Source of the DNA: an uncultured Oscillospiraceae bacterium
Lineage (GTDB): Bacteria > Bacillota > Clostridia > Oscillospirales > Oscillospiraceae
Assembly (NCBI GenBank): GCA_900763675.1
Contig: CAAFLE010000081.1
Span: forward strand, 1-45,823
Length of the DNA: 45,823 nucleotides
Direction: 5' to 3'
Shown: in pieces, positions 7,443 through 16,067 of the stretch
Numbering within the stretch: the first letter of the stretch is position 1
How the letters are laid out: each line of letters starts with the position of its first letter
Notes under the pieces: model-generated
What the model saw: only the letters and a program-made list of their open reading frames with translations
Told to the model about the DNA's origin: nothing
Databases searched by the model: none
Program-made: the position numbers and the translations under genes

Positions 7443-8444
7443 ATGGCAGGAACACACAGAATCGGGATCCTGACGAGCGGCGGCGACGCCCCCGGCATGA
7501 ACCCCGCCATCCGCGCCATTGTGCGCACCGCCGGCGCCGAGGGGATCACCTGCATCGGTATCCGCCGCGGCTATGCCGGACTCATCAACGGCGACGTTTT
7601 TGAACTGACCGGCAACGACGTGGACGGGATCGCCCGGCGCGGCGGCACCATTTTGTACACCGCCCGCAGCGAGGAATTCCGCACGGAAGCCGGTATCGAC
7701 AAGGCGGCGAAGGTCTGCAAATACCTTGGCATTGACGGGCTTATCACCATCGGCGGCGACGGCACGTACCGCGGCGCTCTGGAGCTTGCCCGGCGCGGCG
7801 TCCGCGTCGTGGGCATTCCCGCGACGATCGACAACGACATGGGCTGCACCGAGTACACCATCGGCTTTGACACCGCCTGCAACACCGCCATTGAAGCCAT
7901 CGACAAGCTGCGCGACACCGGGCAGAGCCACGAGCGCGTCTCCGTCGTGGAGGTCATGGGGCGCAACGCCGGACATCTCGCGCTTTACACCGCTCTGGCA
8001 GCCGGCGCTTCCGCCGTGCTGCTGCCGGAAAAGGAAGTCGATCTGGAGCATGACGTGATCGACGTTATCCGCCGCGGCTGCATCCACGGCCGCCGCCACC
8101 ACATCGTCGTCGTCGCCGAGGGCGTGGGTCACGTCCACGAGTACGCGCAGACGATCGAGGAGGAGACCGGACTGGAGACCCGCGTTACGGTCCTCGGCTA
8201 TATCCAGCGCGGCGGCGCTCCGAGCGGGCGCGACCGCGTGTCCGCCGCTATGATGGGCGTGCGGGCGATCGACGTTCTCAAGTCGGATGCCGCGAGCCGC
8301 GTCATCGTCGAGCGCAACGGTCGGTTTGAGGACATGGACATCGAGGAAGCGCTCAAAATGAAGCGCGAGCTGGACGAGGAAATGTTCGTTGCCTGCAACC
8401 GCATCGACACGTCCTACCAGTACCACCACAAGAAAGTCAACTGA
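7443..8444 (+). CDS. pfkA: ATP-dependent 6-phosphofructokinase
   Basis: Phosphorylates fructose 6-phosphate to fructose 1,6-bisphosphate, the committed step of glycolysis, in the cytoplasm. The 333-residue length fits the bacterial family. GILTSGGDAPGMN binds nucleotide, IGGDGTYRGA carries the Gly expected of ATP rather than pyrophosphate enzymes, PATIDNDMGCTEYTIGFDTA holds the catalytic Asp, and GRNAGHLA and GGAPSGRDR line the active site. The start is ATG 7443, with GAAGGGGTG at 7425-7433. An in-frame GTG at 7431 lies inside that ribosome site and is less likely. The gene has its own promoter and is followed by a palindrome and a terminator, so it is monocistronic. Confidence 0.96.
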   Translation: MAGTHRIGILTSGGDAPGMNPAIRAIVRTAGAEGITCIGIRRGYAGLINGDVFELTGNDVDGIARRGGTILYTARSEEFRTEAGIDKAAKVCKYLGIDGLITIGGDGTYRGALELARRGVRVVGIPATIDNDMGCTEYTIGFDTACNTAIEAIDKLRDTGQSHERVSVVEVMGRNAGHLALYTALAAGASAVLLPEKEVDLEHDVIDVIRRGCIHGRRHHIVVVAEGVGHVHEYAQTIEEETGLETRVTVLGYIQRGGAPSGRDRVSAAMMGVRAIDVLKSDAASRVIVERNGRFEDMDIEEALKMKRELDEEMFVACNRIDTSYQYHHKKVN

Positions 8445-8447
8445 TTC

Positions 8448-8465
8448 CCGGAGGACGTCCTCCGG
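8448..8465. repeat. 18-bp perfect palindrome after pfkA
   Basis: CCGGAGGACGTCCTCCGG reads the same on both strands and starts 4 bp after the pfkA stop. It could fold as an mRNA 3' hairpin upstream of the main terminator or bind a dimeric protein. Confidence 0.8.
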
Positions 8466-8482
8466 ACAGAACAAATGAAAAA

Positions 8483-8517
8483 TGCGGTATTCCCAAACCG
8501 GGAATACCGCACTTTTT
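8483..8517 (+). terminator. pfkA terminator
   Basis: TGCGGTATTCCC (8483-8494) pairs perfectly with GGGAATACCGCA (8500-8511), followed by CTTTTT. The ribosome site of the MATE gene begins only a few bases later, so some read-through could express it. Confidence 0.9.
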
Positions 8518-8529
8518 ACCGGAGAAGCT

Positions 8530-9939
8530 ATGAAAAGATTCATCGGAAACAGGGAATTTTACAGGCTGGTCGCGGCGCTTGCGCTGCCGCTGCTGATGCA
8601 GAACGCCGTATCCACGTTCGTCAATCTGCTCGACAACCTCATGGTCGGGCGCATCGGCACGGAGTCGATGTCGGGCGTATCCATCGTCAACCAGCTTCTG
8701 TTCGTATACAACCTCTGCCTTTTCGGCGGCAGCGGCGGCGCGGGCATTTTCGGCGCACAGTTTTTCGGCAGGGGAGACCAGTCCGGCGTGCGCCATACGC
8801 TGCGCTTCAACCTTCTGCTGTGCGCCACGTTTACGGTCCTCGCCGTGACGATCCTCTGTCTGCTTCCGGATACGCTCATCGGGGCGTTCCTGCATGAGAC
8901 CGGCACGGGCGGCGATCTTGCGCTTACGCTTGCCGAAGGGAAGGATTATCTCCGCGTCATGCTCTTCGGGCTTCCGGCGTTTGCCATGACGACGGCGTAT
9001 GTGAGCATTCTGCGTGTCACCGGCGACAACCGCCTGCCGATGAAGGCAAGCGTTACGGCGATTTTTGTCAATCTCGTTTTCAACTACCTGCTCATTTACG
9101 GCAAATTCGGCTTCCCGATGCTCGGCGTCCGCGGCGCGGCGATCGCCACGGTGCTTTCGCGCTATGTGGAGCTGGGGCTGATCCTGCTCGGCACGCACGG
9201 GCGGAAAACCCCGCCGGAATTTCTGCACGGACTGTACCGGGGCTTTTCCATCTCCCTGCCGCTCGTCGGACAGATCGTCCGCAAGGGGATGCCCCTGCTC
9301 GTGAACGAGATGTTCTGGTCGCTCGGCATGACGATGCTCACCCAATGCTACTCCTACCGCGGGCTGGACGCCGTCGCGGCGCTGAACATCAACTCCACGG
9401 TACTCAATCTTTTTAATACCGTTATCTTCACGATGGGCAACACCGTCGGCATCGTCATCGGCAATCTGCTCGGCGCGGAGAAGTACGACCGCGCCCGGGA
9501 TTACTGCCCGAAGCTCGCCGCGCTCAGCTGCGCGGCAAGCGCCGCGGTCGGCGCCGTGCTGTTTCTCATTGCGCCCTATGCGCCCCGGCTGTACAACACC
9601 ACGCCGGAGATCATGGCGCTTGCCGCGTCGCTCATGCGCATCTGCGCTCTTATGCTGCCTGTCCACGCCGTTGTGAACGCCGCGTACTGGACCATCCGCG
9701 CCGGCGGGCGGACGTACATCACCATGCTCTCGGACAGCGTATTCACGTGGGTCGTGTCGGTGCCGATCGCGTGGGCGCTTATCCATGGAACGGGTATGCC
9801 GCTCGTGGAGGCGTATCTCTTCGTGAACCTTGCCGACCTTCTCAAAATGGTCATCGGCATCGTGCTGCTGCGCCGCGGTATCTGGGTGCGCAACATCGTT
9901 ACCGGGCGGGAGATCGTCTCCAAAGCTGTGGAAAACTGA
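8530..9939 (+). CDS. MATE family multidrug/metabolite exporter
   Basis: A 469-residue inner-membrane carrier with the twelve-helix MATE architecture made of two similar halves. The N-terminal half shows PLLMQNAVSTFVNLLDNLMVGRIG, read as QNAVSTFVNLLDNLMVGRIG, the classic first-helix signature, and the second half begins near KGMPLLVNEMFWSLGM. MATE proteins exchange sodium or protons for cationic drugs or metabolites. ATG 8530 has GGAGA at 8521-8525. An open frame extends upstream to 8482, but that stretch is the pfkA terminator. There is no clear separate promoter; the gene lies directly after the terminator, and a murI promoter follows. Confidence 0.93.
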   Translation: MKRFIGNREFYRLVAALALPLLMQNAVSTFVNLLDNLMVGRIGTESMSGVSIVNQLLFVYNLCLFGGSGGAGIFGAQFFGRGDQSGVRHTLRFNLLLCATFTVLAVTILCLLPDTLIGAFLHETGTGGDLALTLAEGKDYLRVMLFGLPAFAMTTAYVSILRVTGDNRLPMKASVTAIFVNLVFNYLLIYGKFGFPMLGVRGAAIATVLSRYVELGLILLGTHGRKTPPEFLHGLYRGFSISLPLVGQIVRKGMPLLVNEMFWSLGMTMLTQCYSYRGLDAVAALNINSTVLNLFNTVIFTMGNTVGIVIGNLLGAEKYDRARDYCPKLAALSCAASAAVGAVLFLIAPYAPRLYNTTPEIMALAASLMRICALMLPVHAVVNAAYWTIRAGGRTYITMLSDSVFTWVVSVPIAWALIHGTGMPLVEAYLFVNLADLLKMVIGIVLLRRGIWVRNIVTGREIVSKAVEN

Positions 9940-9946
9940 TTTGCGG

Positions 9947-9975
9947 TTGTAATCTGCGCCGATCCGGTGTAAAAT
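9947..9975 (+). promoter_or_regulatory. Predicted promoter of murI
   Basis: TTGTAA (9947-9952), 17 bp, TAAAAT (9970-9975). The predicted transcript starts about 15 nt before the ribosome site. Confidence 0.7.
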
Positions 9976-9997
9976 CGTTCCGAATGAGGTGATGGAT

Positions 9998-10783
9998 TTG
10001 CGTCGAATCGGCGTTTTTGACAGCGGCATCGGCGGACTTACGGTGCTGCGCCAGCTCCGGCGGGCGTTCCCGCAGCTGGATATGGTATACCTTGGCGACA
10101 CCGCCCGCGTACCCTACGGCGGACGGTCTGTGGAAACGATCACGCACTATGCCGAGGACGACGTGCGCTTCCTGCTCCGCAAGGATGTGGAGGCGATTGT
10201 CATCGCCTGCGGCACCGTCAGCTCCAACTCGCTCGACGCGCTGCGCGGAAAATTCGATCTGCCCATTTACGGCGTGATCGAAAGCGCCGCGAACCTCGCC
10301 GCGGCGGTCACAAAGACGCGCTCCGTCGGCGTGATCGGCACGCAGGCGACCGTCAAGAGCGGGGCGTATGAAGCGCACATCCGCGCCGCGGCGGACGATG
10401 TGCGCGTGATCTCCCGCGCCTGCCCGCTCTTTGTTCCGCTTGTGGAAAACGGCATCGCGCCCGACGACATCGTGGCGGAGACCGTCTGCTCGCGGTATAT
10501 GGCGGCGTTCGACGGCGCGGACATCGACGCGCTCATCATGGGCTGCACGCACTACCCCGTGTACCGCCCGGCGCTTGAAAAGCGTCTGCCGGGCGTGCGC
10601 ATGATCGACGTCGGCGAGGCGCTTGCCGAAGCGCTGCGTCCGCTGTTTTCCGGCAGCGCCGGTACGGGCGCGGTAGAATACTATGTCACGGAGCGCAGCG
10701 CCGCCTTTGACGAGATCGTCCGCGTAATGGACCCCTCGCTCGACCCCACTGCCATCCGCGTGGAAAACGCCTTTATCCATTAG
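9998..10783 (+). CDS. murI: Glutamate racemase
   Basis: Interconverts L- and D-glutamate, supplying D-Glu for peptidoglycan, by a cofactor-independent two-cysteine mechanism in the cytoplasm. About 261 residues. The N-terminal IGVFDSGIGGLTVL holds the acidic/Ser motif, IACGTVSSN the first catalytic Cys (the common form is ACNTAS; the GTVSS variant is noted), and MGCTHYPVY the second Cys. The start is uncertain: GAGGTGAT at 9986-9993 best fits TTG 9998 (8 nt after GAGG), while ATG 9992 and GTG 9989 are in frame but lie on the ribosome site itself. It is a single-gene unit with its own promoter and terminator. Alanine racemase, the other D-amino-acid source, is also in this window (32553-33683). 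Confidence 0.94.
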   Translation: MRRIGVFDSGIGGLTVLRQLRRAFPQLDMVYLGDTARVPYGGRSVETITHYAEDDVRFLLRKDVEAIVIACGTVSSNSLDALRGKFDLPIYGVIESAANLAAAVTKTRSVGVIGTQATVKSGAYEAHIRAAADDVRVISRACPLFVPLVENGIAPDDIVAETVCSRYMAAFDGADIDALIMGCTHYPVYRPALEKRLPGVRMIDVGEALAEALRPLFSGSAGTGAVEYYVTERSAAFDEIVRVMDPSLDPTAIRVENAFIH

Positions 10784-10791
10784 ACAGGAAC

Positions 10792-10823
10792 AACGAGCCG
10801 GTTCACAGAACCGGCTCGTTTTG
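10792..10823 (+). terminator. murI terminator
   Basis: AACGAGCCGGTT pairs with AACCGGCTCGTT around CACAG and is followed by TTTTG. Confidence 0.9.
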
Positions 10824-10848
10824 TATACGATACCGCGCCGATACGTAC

Positions 10849-10877
10849 TTGACGGACACTCCGATGTGTAATATAAT
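10849..10877 (+). promoter_or_regulatory. Predicted strong promoter of the flavoprotein-hypA-hypB operon
   Basis: TTGACG (10849-10854), 17 bp, TATAAT (10872-10877): close to consensus. The leader to ATG 10937 is about 53 nt. Confidence 0.8.
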
Positions 10878-10936
10878 TCTTGTATTCAAATCGTGGGAAA
10901 CTCAACAAAAAAGATATAAAATGTGGAGGAGACAGC

Positions 10937-13717
10937 ATGGACAAACAGACCAAGTCCGGAATGCCGGCAGACGAGAGCAAGTATTCCTTCCCGATCCCCC
11001 GCACGGATGAGCCGAGAGAAAAAATTCTCAAGCTCGGCGCGATGATCACTGACCGCATCGGCAAGGTTACGGGCAACGACCCGGAATACTGGGGACTCGC
11101 CGGTGTTGTTACGGACGAAATGGCGGACGTTGCGCTGAAGATGAAGGTCCGCAAGCCGAAAACCACCGCGCAGATCGCCGCCATTACCGGCAAGAGCGAG
11201 GATGAGCTGGAAAAGCTGCTCACCGAGATGGCGTACATCGGTCTTGTTGAGTACAACTGGGAAAATCTCGACGGGAAAAACCCGAACCATGAAAAGCGCT
11301 GGACGCTGCCGCAGTTCGTTCCGGGCAGCGCGGAGTTCCTTAATATGCGCCAGTCGCAGATCGACGAGCATCCGGAGGTCGCGGCGTTCTTTGAGCGCAT
11401 GACGTTTCTGCCGCTCGAAAAGGTCACTCCTATGGTGCCTCCCGGAGGCGCCGGCATCGGTATGCACGTCATCCCTGTGGAAAAGGCGATTGAGACGGAG
11501 AACAAGTCCGTTTCCATCGAGCATATCTCCCACTGGCTGAAAAAATACGACGGCGTTTATGCCGCCTCCCCCTGCTCCTGCCGTATGTCCCGCGCCAGGC
11601 TCGGCGAGGGCTGCGGCGACGATCCGCAGGATTGGTGCATCGCCGTGGGCGACATGGCGCGGTACGTCGTCGAAACGGATCGCGGTCATTACATCACCTA
11701 CGATGAAGTGCTGGAAATTCTGCATAAGGCGGAGGAAAACGGCTTCGTCCACGAGATCACGAACATCGACGGCGAGGAGAAGATCATCGCCATCTGCAAC
11801 TGCAACGTGAACGTCTGCAACGCGCTGCGCACGAGCCAGCTTTTCAACACGCCGAACCTCTCCCGCAGCGCCTATGTCGCAAGAGTCGAGAGCGAAAACT
11901 GCGTTGCGTGCGGCCGCTGCGTCGAGACCTGCCCCGCGGGCGCGGTCAAGCTCGGACAGAAGCTCTGCACGAAGGATGGTCCCATCGAGTATCCGCGCCA
12001 CGAGCTGCCGGACGAGACCGCGTGGGGTCCCGAGAAGTGGGACGTCAACTACCGCGACAACAACCGCGTCAACTGCTACGATACCGGCACGTCTCCGTGC
12101 AAGACCGCCTGCCCGGCGCACATCGCCGTGCAGGGTTATCTGAAGCTTGCCGCACAGGGCAAATACCGCGAGGCGCTCCAGCTCATCAAGCGCGAAAACC
12201 CGTTCCCCGCCGTCTGCGGCCGCATCTGCAACCGCCGCTGCGAGGATGCCTGCACCCGCGGCACCGTCGATCAGGCGGTCGCCATCGACGAGGTCAAGCG
12301 TTTCATCGCGCAGCAGGACCTCAACGCCGCCACGCGCTTTATTCCCGAAAAGGTCATCCCCAAGGTTGAGGGCGGGTTCTCCGAGAAGATCGCGATCATC
12401 GGCGCCGGTCCCGCCGGTATGTCGTGCGCATACTATCTCGCGGAAAAGGGCTACCTTCCCACCGTGTTTGACAAGGCGTCCCGCCCCGGCGGAATGCTGA
12501 TGAACGCCATCCCGAACTTCCGTCTGGAAAAGGATGTCGTCGAAGCCGAGATCGAAATTCTGCGCGAGATGGGCGTGGAGTTCCGCTGCGGCGTCGAGGT
12601 CGGCAGGGACGTGACCATTGCCGAGCTGCGCGAGCAGGGCTACAAGGGCTTCTATGTCGCCGTCGGTCTTCAGGACGGCGGACGTCTCCGCGTCCCCGGC
12701 GACGACGCCGAGGGCGTCATGTCCGGCGTGGACTTCACGAAGAAGGTCAATCTCGATCCGGAAACGAAGCTCACCGGCAAGGTCGTCGTCATCGGCGGCG
12801 GCAACATCGCCTCCGATGTCGCCCGCACAGCGGTGCGCTGCGGCGCGGAGAGCGTGGCGCTCTACTGTCTTGAGGGCTATGACGAAATGCCCATGGGCGA
12901 AGAGGACCGCACCGAATGCGAGCGCGACGGCATCGCCGTTCACGCCGGCTGGGGTCAGACCGAGGTCGTGACCGAAAACGGCAAGTGCGCGGCGGTCAAA
13001 TTCCGCAAGTGCCTCTCCGTCAAAAACGCCGAGGGCCGCTTTGCTCCGGTGTTCGACGATGCTGAGACCGCGACCGAGACGGCGGACACGGTGCTGTACT
13101 GCATCGGTCAGCACACCGACTGGGGCAAGCTGCTCGAAGGCACGAAGGTCGAGTTCAACCCCAACGGCACCGTCAAGGCGGACGCGCTGACCTATCAGAC
13201 TGCCGAGCCGGACATCTTTGTCGGCGGCGACGCCTACACCGGGCAGAAATTTGCCATCGACGCCATTGCCGCCGGTAAGGAGGGCGCGGTGTCGCTGCAC
13301 CGCTTCGTACAGCCGAACACCAGTCTCACCATCGGGCGCAACCGCCGGCAGTTCATTGAGCTGGACAAGAAAAACGTCCTGCTTGACATCAACAGCTTTG
13401 ACAACACCCCGCGCCAGCGCCCCGGCTACAACGAGGAGCTGCGCCGCACGATGAAGGATGGACGCGAATGTCTCACCGAGGAGCAGGTCAAGGCGGAGAC
13501 CGCCCGCTGCCTCGGCTGCGGCGCGAGCGTCGTGGACCCGAACAAGTGCATTGGCTGCGGCATCTGCACGACGCGCTGCGCCTTTGACGCCATCCGTCTC
13601 CACCGCGAGCGCCCCGAGTGCAGCACCATGGTGCGCAGCGAGGACAAGATGAAGGCGATTCTGCCGTATATGCTCAAGCGTGCCGTGAAGATCAAGCTCA
13701 AGGGCAAAAAGGGCTGA
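10937..13717 (+). CDS. Multi-[4Fe-4S] FAD/NAD(P)-dependent oxidoreductase (GltD-like core)
   Basis: A 926-residue cytoplasmic redox protein. The order is: a winged-helix-like N-terminus (about residues 60-130); a cysteine-rich region (PCSCRM, ICNCNVNVCN); a ferredoxin motif CVACGRCVETCP near residue 320; a GltD-type N-terminal Fe-S domain (CKTACPAHIAVQGYL ... CGRICNRRCEDAC); the FAD fold IIGAGPAGMSCAYYL; the NAD(P) fold VVIGGGNIASDVA; the FAD-closing VGGDAYTG; and a C-terminal ferredoxin domain (CIGCGICTTRCAFD). Such proteins move electrons between NAD(P)H and ferredoxin or a partner enzyme. The partner here is unknown. ATG 10937 has GGAGGA at 10925-10930. hypA begins 2 bp after the stop, which suggests a link to a nickel enzyme or hydrogenase, although none is in the window. 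Confidence 0.88.
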   Translation: MDKQTKSGMPADESKYSFPIPRTDEPREKILKLGAMITDRIGKVTGNDPEYWGLAGVVTDEMADVALKMKVRKPKTTAQIAAITGKSEDELEKLLTEMAYIGLVEYNWENLDGKNPNHEKRWTLPQFVPGSAEFLNMRQSQIDEHPEVAAFFERMTFLPLEKVTPMVPPGGAGIGMHVIPVEKAIETENKSVSIEHISHWLKKYDGVYAASPCSCRMSRARLGEGCGDDPQDWCIAVGDMARYVVETDRGHYITYDEVLEILHKAEENGFVHEITNIDGEEKIIAICNCNVNVCNALRTSQLFNTPNLSRSAYVARVESENCVACGRCVETCPAGAVKLGQKLCTKDGPIEYPRHELPDETAWGPEKWDVNYRDNNRVNCYDTGTSPCKTACPAHIAVQGYLKLAAQGKYREALQLIKRENPFPAVCGRICNRRCEDACTRGTVDQAVAIDEVKRFIAQQDLNAATRFIPEKVIPKVEGGFSEKIAIIGAGPAGMSCAYYLAEKGYLPTVFDKASRPGGMLMNAIPNFRLEKDVVEAEIEILREMGVEFRCGVEVGRDVTIAELREQGYKGFYVAVGLQDGGRLRVPGDDAEGVMSGVDFTKKVNLDPETKLTGKVVVIGGGNIASDVARTAVRCGAESVALYCLEGYDEMPMGEEDRTECERDGIAVHAGWGQTEVVTENGKCAAVKFRKCLSVKNAEGRFAPVFDDAETATETADTVLYCIGQHTDWGKLLEGTKVEFNPNGTVKADALTYQTAEPDIFVGGDAYTGQKFAIDAIAAGKEGAVSLHRFVQPNTSLTIGRNRRQFIELDKKNVLLDINSFDNTPRQRPGYNEELRRTMKDGRECLTEEQVKAETARCLGCGASVVDPNKCIGCGICTTRCAFDAIRLHRERPECSTMVRSEDKMKAILPYMLKRAVKIKLKGKKG

Positions 13718-13719
13718 GA

Positions 13720-14064
13720 ATGCACGAGCTGGGGATCGTATTCCACATGATAAAAACCGTCGAGCGCATCGCGGAGGAAAACGCTCTCACGAGCGTTTCC
13801 TCCGTCACGCTCGAGCTTGGCGAGGTGTCCGGCGTCATTCCGCACGAGCTTACGTCCTGCTGGGACTGGGCGGTCGCGCAGACCGAGGTCTTGAAGGGCG
13901 CGAAGCTCGTCATTGAGACCATCCCCGCCGAAACGCTCTGCGAGAGCTGCGGTCATACCTACGCCACCGTGCCGCAGGGGCGCATATGCCCGGTGTGCGG
14001 CAGCGGGGAGACCGTGCTTTTGCAGGGCAACGAGATCAATCTGAAAGAAATCGAGGCGTGCTGA
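13720..14064 (+). CDS. hypA: Hydrogenase/nickel insertion protein HypA
   Basis: A 114-residue metallochaperone that passes nickel to a [NiFe]-hydrogenase or other nickel enzyme, working with HypB. The N-terminal Met-His-Glu (MHELG) gives the nickel-binding His2, and the zinc site is CESCGH ... CPVCGS near residues 73-92. The gene starts 2 bp after the flavoprotein stop and ends 2 bp before hypB, so the three are one operon. No other hyp genes (C, D, E, F) or hydrogenase subunits appear in the window. A longer frame reaches back into the flavoprotein gene, but the canonical MHE start fixes the true N-terminus. Confidence 0.93.
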   Translation: MHELGIVFHMIKTVERIAEENALTSVSSVTLELGEVSGVIPHELTSCWDWAVAQTEVLKGAKLVIETIPAETLCESCGHTYATVPQGRICPVCGSGETVLLQGNEINLKEIEAC

Positions 14065-14066
14065 AT

Positions 14067-14738
14067 ATGGATAATGTCCGCATCATCGAGATCAAGGAAA
14101 GCGTTTTTGCCGACAACGACCGCGAGGCAGACCGCGTCCGCGCCGGTCTCAAGAAGGAGAAAACGTTCCTTCTCAATCTCATGTCCTCGCCCGGCTCCGG
14201 CAAGACGACGACGCTTCTCCGCACCATCGAGAAATTGAAGGACGAGCTGCGCATCGGTGTGATGGAAGCCGACATCGACTCCTCCGTAGACGCCGAGACC
14301 ATCGCCCGTGCCGGAGTGAAGAGCATCCAGCTCCATACGGGCGGAATGTGCCATCTCGACGCCGGGATGACCGAGCAGGGGCTTTGCGAGCTGGGTACGG
14401 CGGACGTCGATCTTGCGATTCTGGAAAACGTCGGCAATCTCGTCTGCCCGGCGGAGTTTGATACGGGCGCGGTGAAAAACGCGATGATCCTCTCCGTGCC
14501 GGAGGGACACGACAAGCCGCTCAAATACCCGCTCATCTTTACCGTCTGCGATGCGCTCATCATCAACAAGATCGACGTGCTGCCGTACTTCGATTTTGAT
14601 ATGGACAAGGTGCGCGAATACGCGCTGCGGCGCAACCCCCGGCTGGAGATCTTCCCGATCTCCGCCAAGACCGGCGAGGGCGTCGAGGCGTGGACAAACT
14701 GGCTCAAAAAGCAGGTCGCCGACTGGACGGCGGAATAA
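14067..14738 (+). CDS. hypB: Hydrogenase nickel incorporation GTPase HypB
   Basis: A 223-residue SIMIBI-class GTPase that drives nickel delivery from HypA. P-loop SSPGSGKTT (about residues 38-46), metal-binding GGMCHLDA (the Cys and His at the dimer interface), ENVGNLVCPAEFDTG and the guanine-specificity NKID are all visible. It lacks the N-terminal CxxCGC and histidine-rich nickel-storage stretches found in some family members. It lies 2 bp after hypA and ends the operon at a terminator. A client enzyme must be encoded elsewhere. Confidence 0.94.
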   Translation: MDNVRIIEIKESVFADNDREADRVRAGLKKEKTFLLNLMSSPGSGKTTTLLRTIEKLKDELRIGVMEADIDSSVDAETIARAGVKSIQLHTGGMCHLDAGMTEQGLCELGTADVDLAILENVGNLVCPAEFDTGAVKNAMILSVPEGHDKPLKYPLIFTVCDALIINKIDVLPYFDFDMDKVREYALRRNPRLEIFPISAKTGEGVEAWTNWLKKQVADWTAE

Positions 14739-14741
14739 AGA

Positions 14742-14776
14742 AAACGGAGCAGTCGTTACTGACTGCTCCGTTTTTA
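14742..14776. terminator. Bidirectional terminator after hypB
   Basis: AAACGGAGCAGTC pairs with GACTGCTCCGTTT around GTTACT. A and T runs on the two sides serve hypB on plus and the lipoprotein gene on minus. Confidence 0.9.
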
Positions 14777-14787
14777 TAAGCAAAGAA

Positions 14788-15444
14788 TTACTTGACCTCT
14801 GCGGTTGTCTGGATCAGAACGTTCATGCATTCCAGCACGTCGTCCTTCTGTTCTTCCTCGTAGTAGGTGCCGGTGTAGATGTAGAGATATGCGCCCTTCA
14901 CGGCGTACAGCGTGACCTGATCCGTGGGCGGGGCGGAGAGAAGCGCGTCGCGCCCGCCGGCGCTTTCAATATCGTCCTGCGTGATGACGCCCTGCTCCAG
15001 AAGAAGGTCCAGCGTCTCGTCGGTAATGCGGGTGACGGTCTCGGTATAGATCACGCTTTTCCCGTTCAGCGAGCGCAGCTCCGCCTTTTGGATCTCGATA
15101 TTGGGGAAGGATTTTGTGATGCTTTCCACCAGCTTGTTCATGTATTTTTCCGTGAACTTTCCGCTGTAGGTGCCGGACTGCTGCACGTTGACGTTGACTG
15201 CCTGCGTGGTGTCCGTCGTATCGGTATAGTAGACGATGAGCGGGGAAGTGCCGTCCGTGCCGGTCCACTTTCCGGCGGGATACTGCACGGAGAACGTGCT
15301 GTTGGCGGCGGTCGCCAGCTCCTCCGAGGCGATGTCTACCGGGTCGATCGGCGGATAGGCTTCCAGATCAATGCCGCACCCGGCAAAAATCAGACAAAAC
15401 GCAAGGCACGCGGCGGCGAGCGCCGCGACGGTTTTTCTTTTCAT
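14788..15444 (-). CDS. Putative lipoprotein of unknown function
   Basis: A 218-residue exported protein. It starts MKRKTVAALAAACLAFCLIFAGCG, read as a basic N-terminus, hydrophobic core and lipobox FAGC, so the Cys near residue 23 should be lipidated and anchored outside the membrane. The mature part alternates polar and hydrophobic residues (VNVNVQQSGTYSGKF, QVTLYAVKGAYLYIYTGTYYEEE), suggesting a mostly beta fold like small surface lipoproteins that resemble PsbP-like or DUF-type domains. I do not recognise the family. The start at 15444 is set by GGAG on the minus strand; an upstream in-frame extension would put the signal peptide in the middle and is rejected. It is a single gene. Confidence 0.8.
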   Translation of the reverse strand: MKRKTVAALAAACLAFCLIFAGCGIDLEAYPPIDPVDIASEELATAANSTFSVQYPAGKWTGTDGTSPLIVYYTDTTDTTQAVNVNVQQSGTYSGKFTEKYMNKLVESITKSFPNIEIQKAELRSLNGKSVIYTETVTRITDETLDLLLEQGVITQDDIESAGGRDALLSAPPTDQVTLYAVKGAYLYIYTGTYYEEEQKDDVLECMNVLIQTTAEVK

Positions 15445-15505
15445 GGCATATCGCTCCTTTTTCGAGTGACACGATTTTACCATACCGCCGTGGAAAAGAC
15501 AACCG

Positions 15506-16033
15506 TCAATCCGTCGCGCCGAGTGTATCGGCAAGCTTGGCAAGCGGCTTCACCTTCCAGCGCAGCACCATGCCGAGCGCCGCGCCGACGAGCGCCTGCA
15601 AAATCTGATAGGGGAGCTTTGCGATCGCCGCCGCCGGCGTGGCGTAAATGAACGCCCGCCCGAGCGAATACCCCACGACCATGATGACCGCGCCGAGCAG
15701 CACGCCGATCAGGGACGCTGTCACCGGCTTATCCTTCAGCAGCCGGTGAGCGCAGAGCGAAATGACGACCGCCTGTAAGCCGTGCGTCACGAGAGAGACG
15801 AACATCGGCGTCGGGTAAAAGAAGAAATCGCCGAGAAACGCGCCGACGCCGCCGACGCAGAACGCCCCCAGCGGATCGAGAAGAAGCGAGGCAAAACAGA
15901 TGATGACGTCGTTCAGATAGAGATGCCCGCCCGGAACGGGAACGCTGAACACGCTCATGCTCATAATAATGTTCATTGCCATCAGCAGCGCCGTTGTGCA
16001 GAGCCAGCGCGTGCCGTATTTCTTCTTTGTCAT
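15506..16033 (-). CDS. ECF transporter S component (vitamin-type), possibly vitamin B6
   Basis: A 175-residue membrane protein with about six helices that binds a vitamin and docks on the shared ECF energising module. Typical features are the short basic N-terminus, ALLMAMNIIMSMSVFSVPVPGGHLYLND with its substrate-loop-like PGGHLYLND, and the DPLGAFCVGGVGAFLGDF segment with the small-residue helix that packs on EcfT. Start 16033 is supported by GAGGAG on the minus strand. It is transcribed divergently from a MocR-type regulator. MocR proteins often control neighbouring B6 or amino-acid uptake genes, so pyridoxine is a reasonable but unproved substrate. The ATPase and EcfT subunits are not in the window. 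Confidence 0.82.
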   Translation of the reverse strand: MTKKKYGTRWLCTTALLMAMNIIMSMSVFSVPVPGGHLYLNDVIICFASLLLDPLGAFCVGGVGAFLGDFFFYPTPMFVSLVTHGLQAVVISLCAHRLLKDKPVTASLIGVLLGAVIMVVGYSLGRAFIYATPAAAIAKLPYQILQALVGAALGMVLRWKVKPLAKLADTLGATD

Positions 16034-16067
16034 GGTTTTGTTCTCCTCTTGCTTTTTGTTCCTCCAT

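Noticed and set aside
8482..8530. Upstream start for the MATE gene at 8482
   Set aside because: The extra codons are the pfkA terminator stem, and GGAGA fits ATG 8530.
10886..13603. A 905-codon open frame antisense to the flavoprotein
   Set aside because: It is a GC-rich shadow: composition is dominated by Arg, Ala, Asp and His, with no ribosome site or domain. The plus-strand protein has clear motifs.
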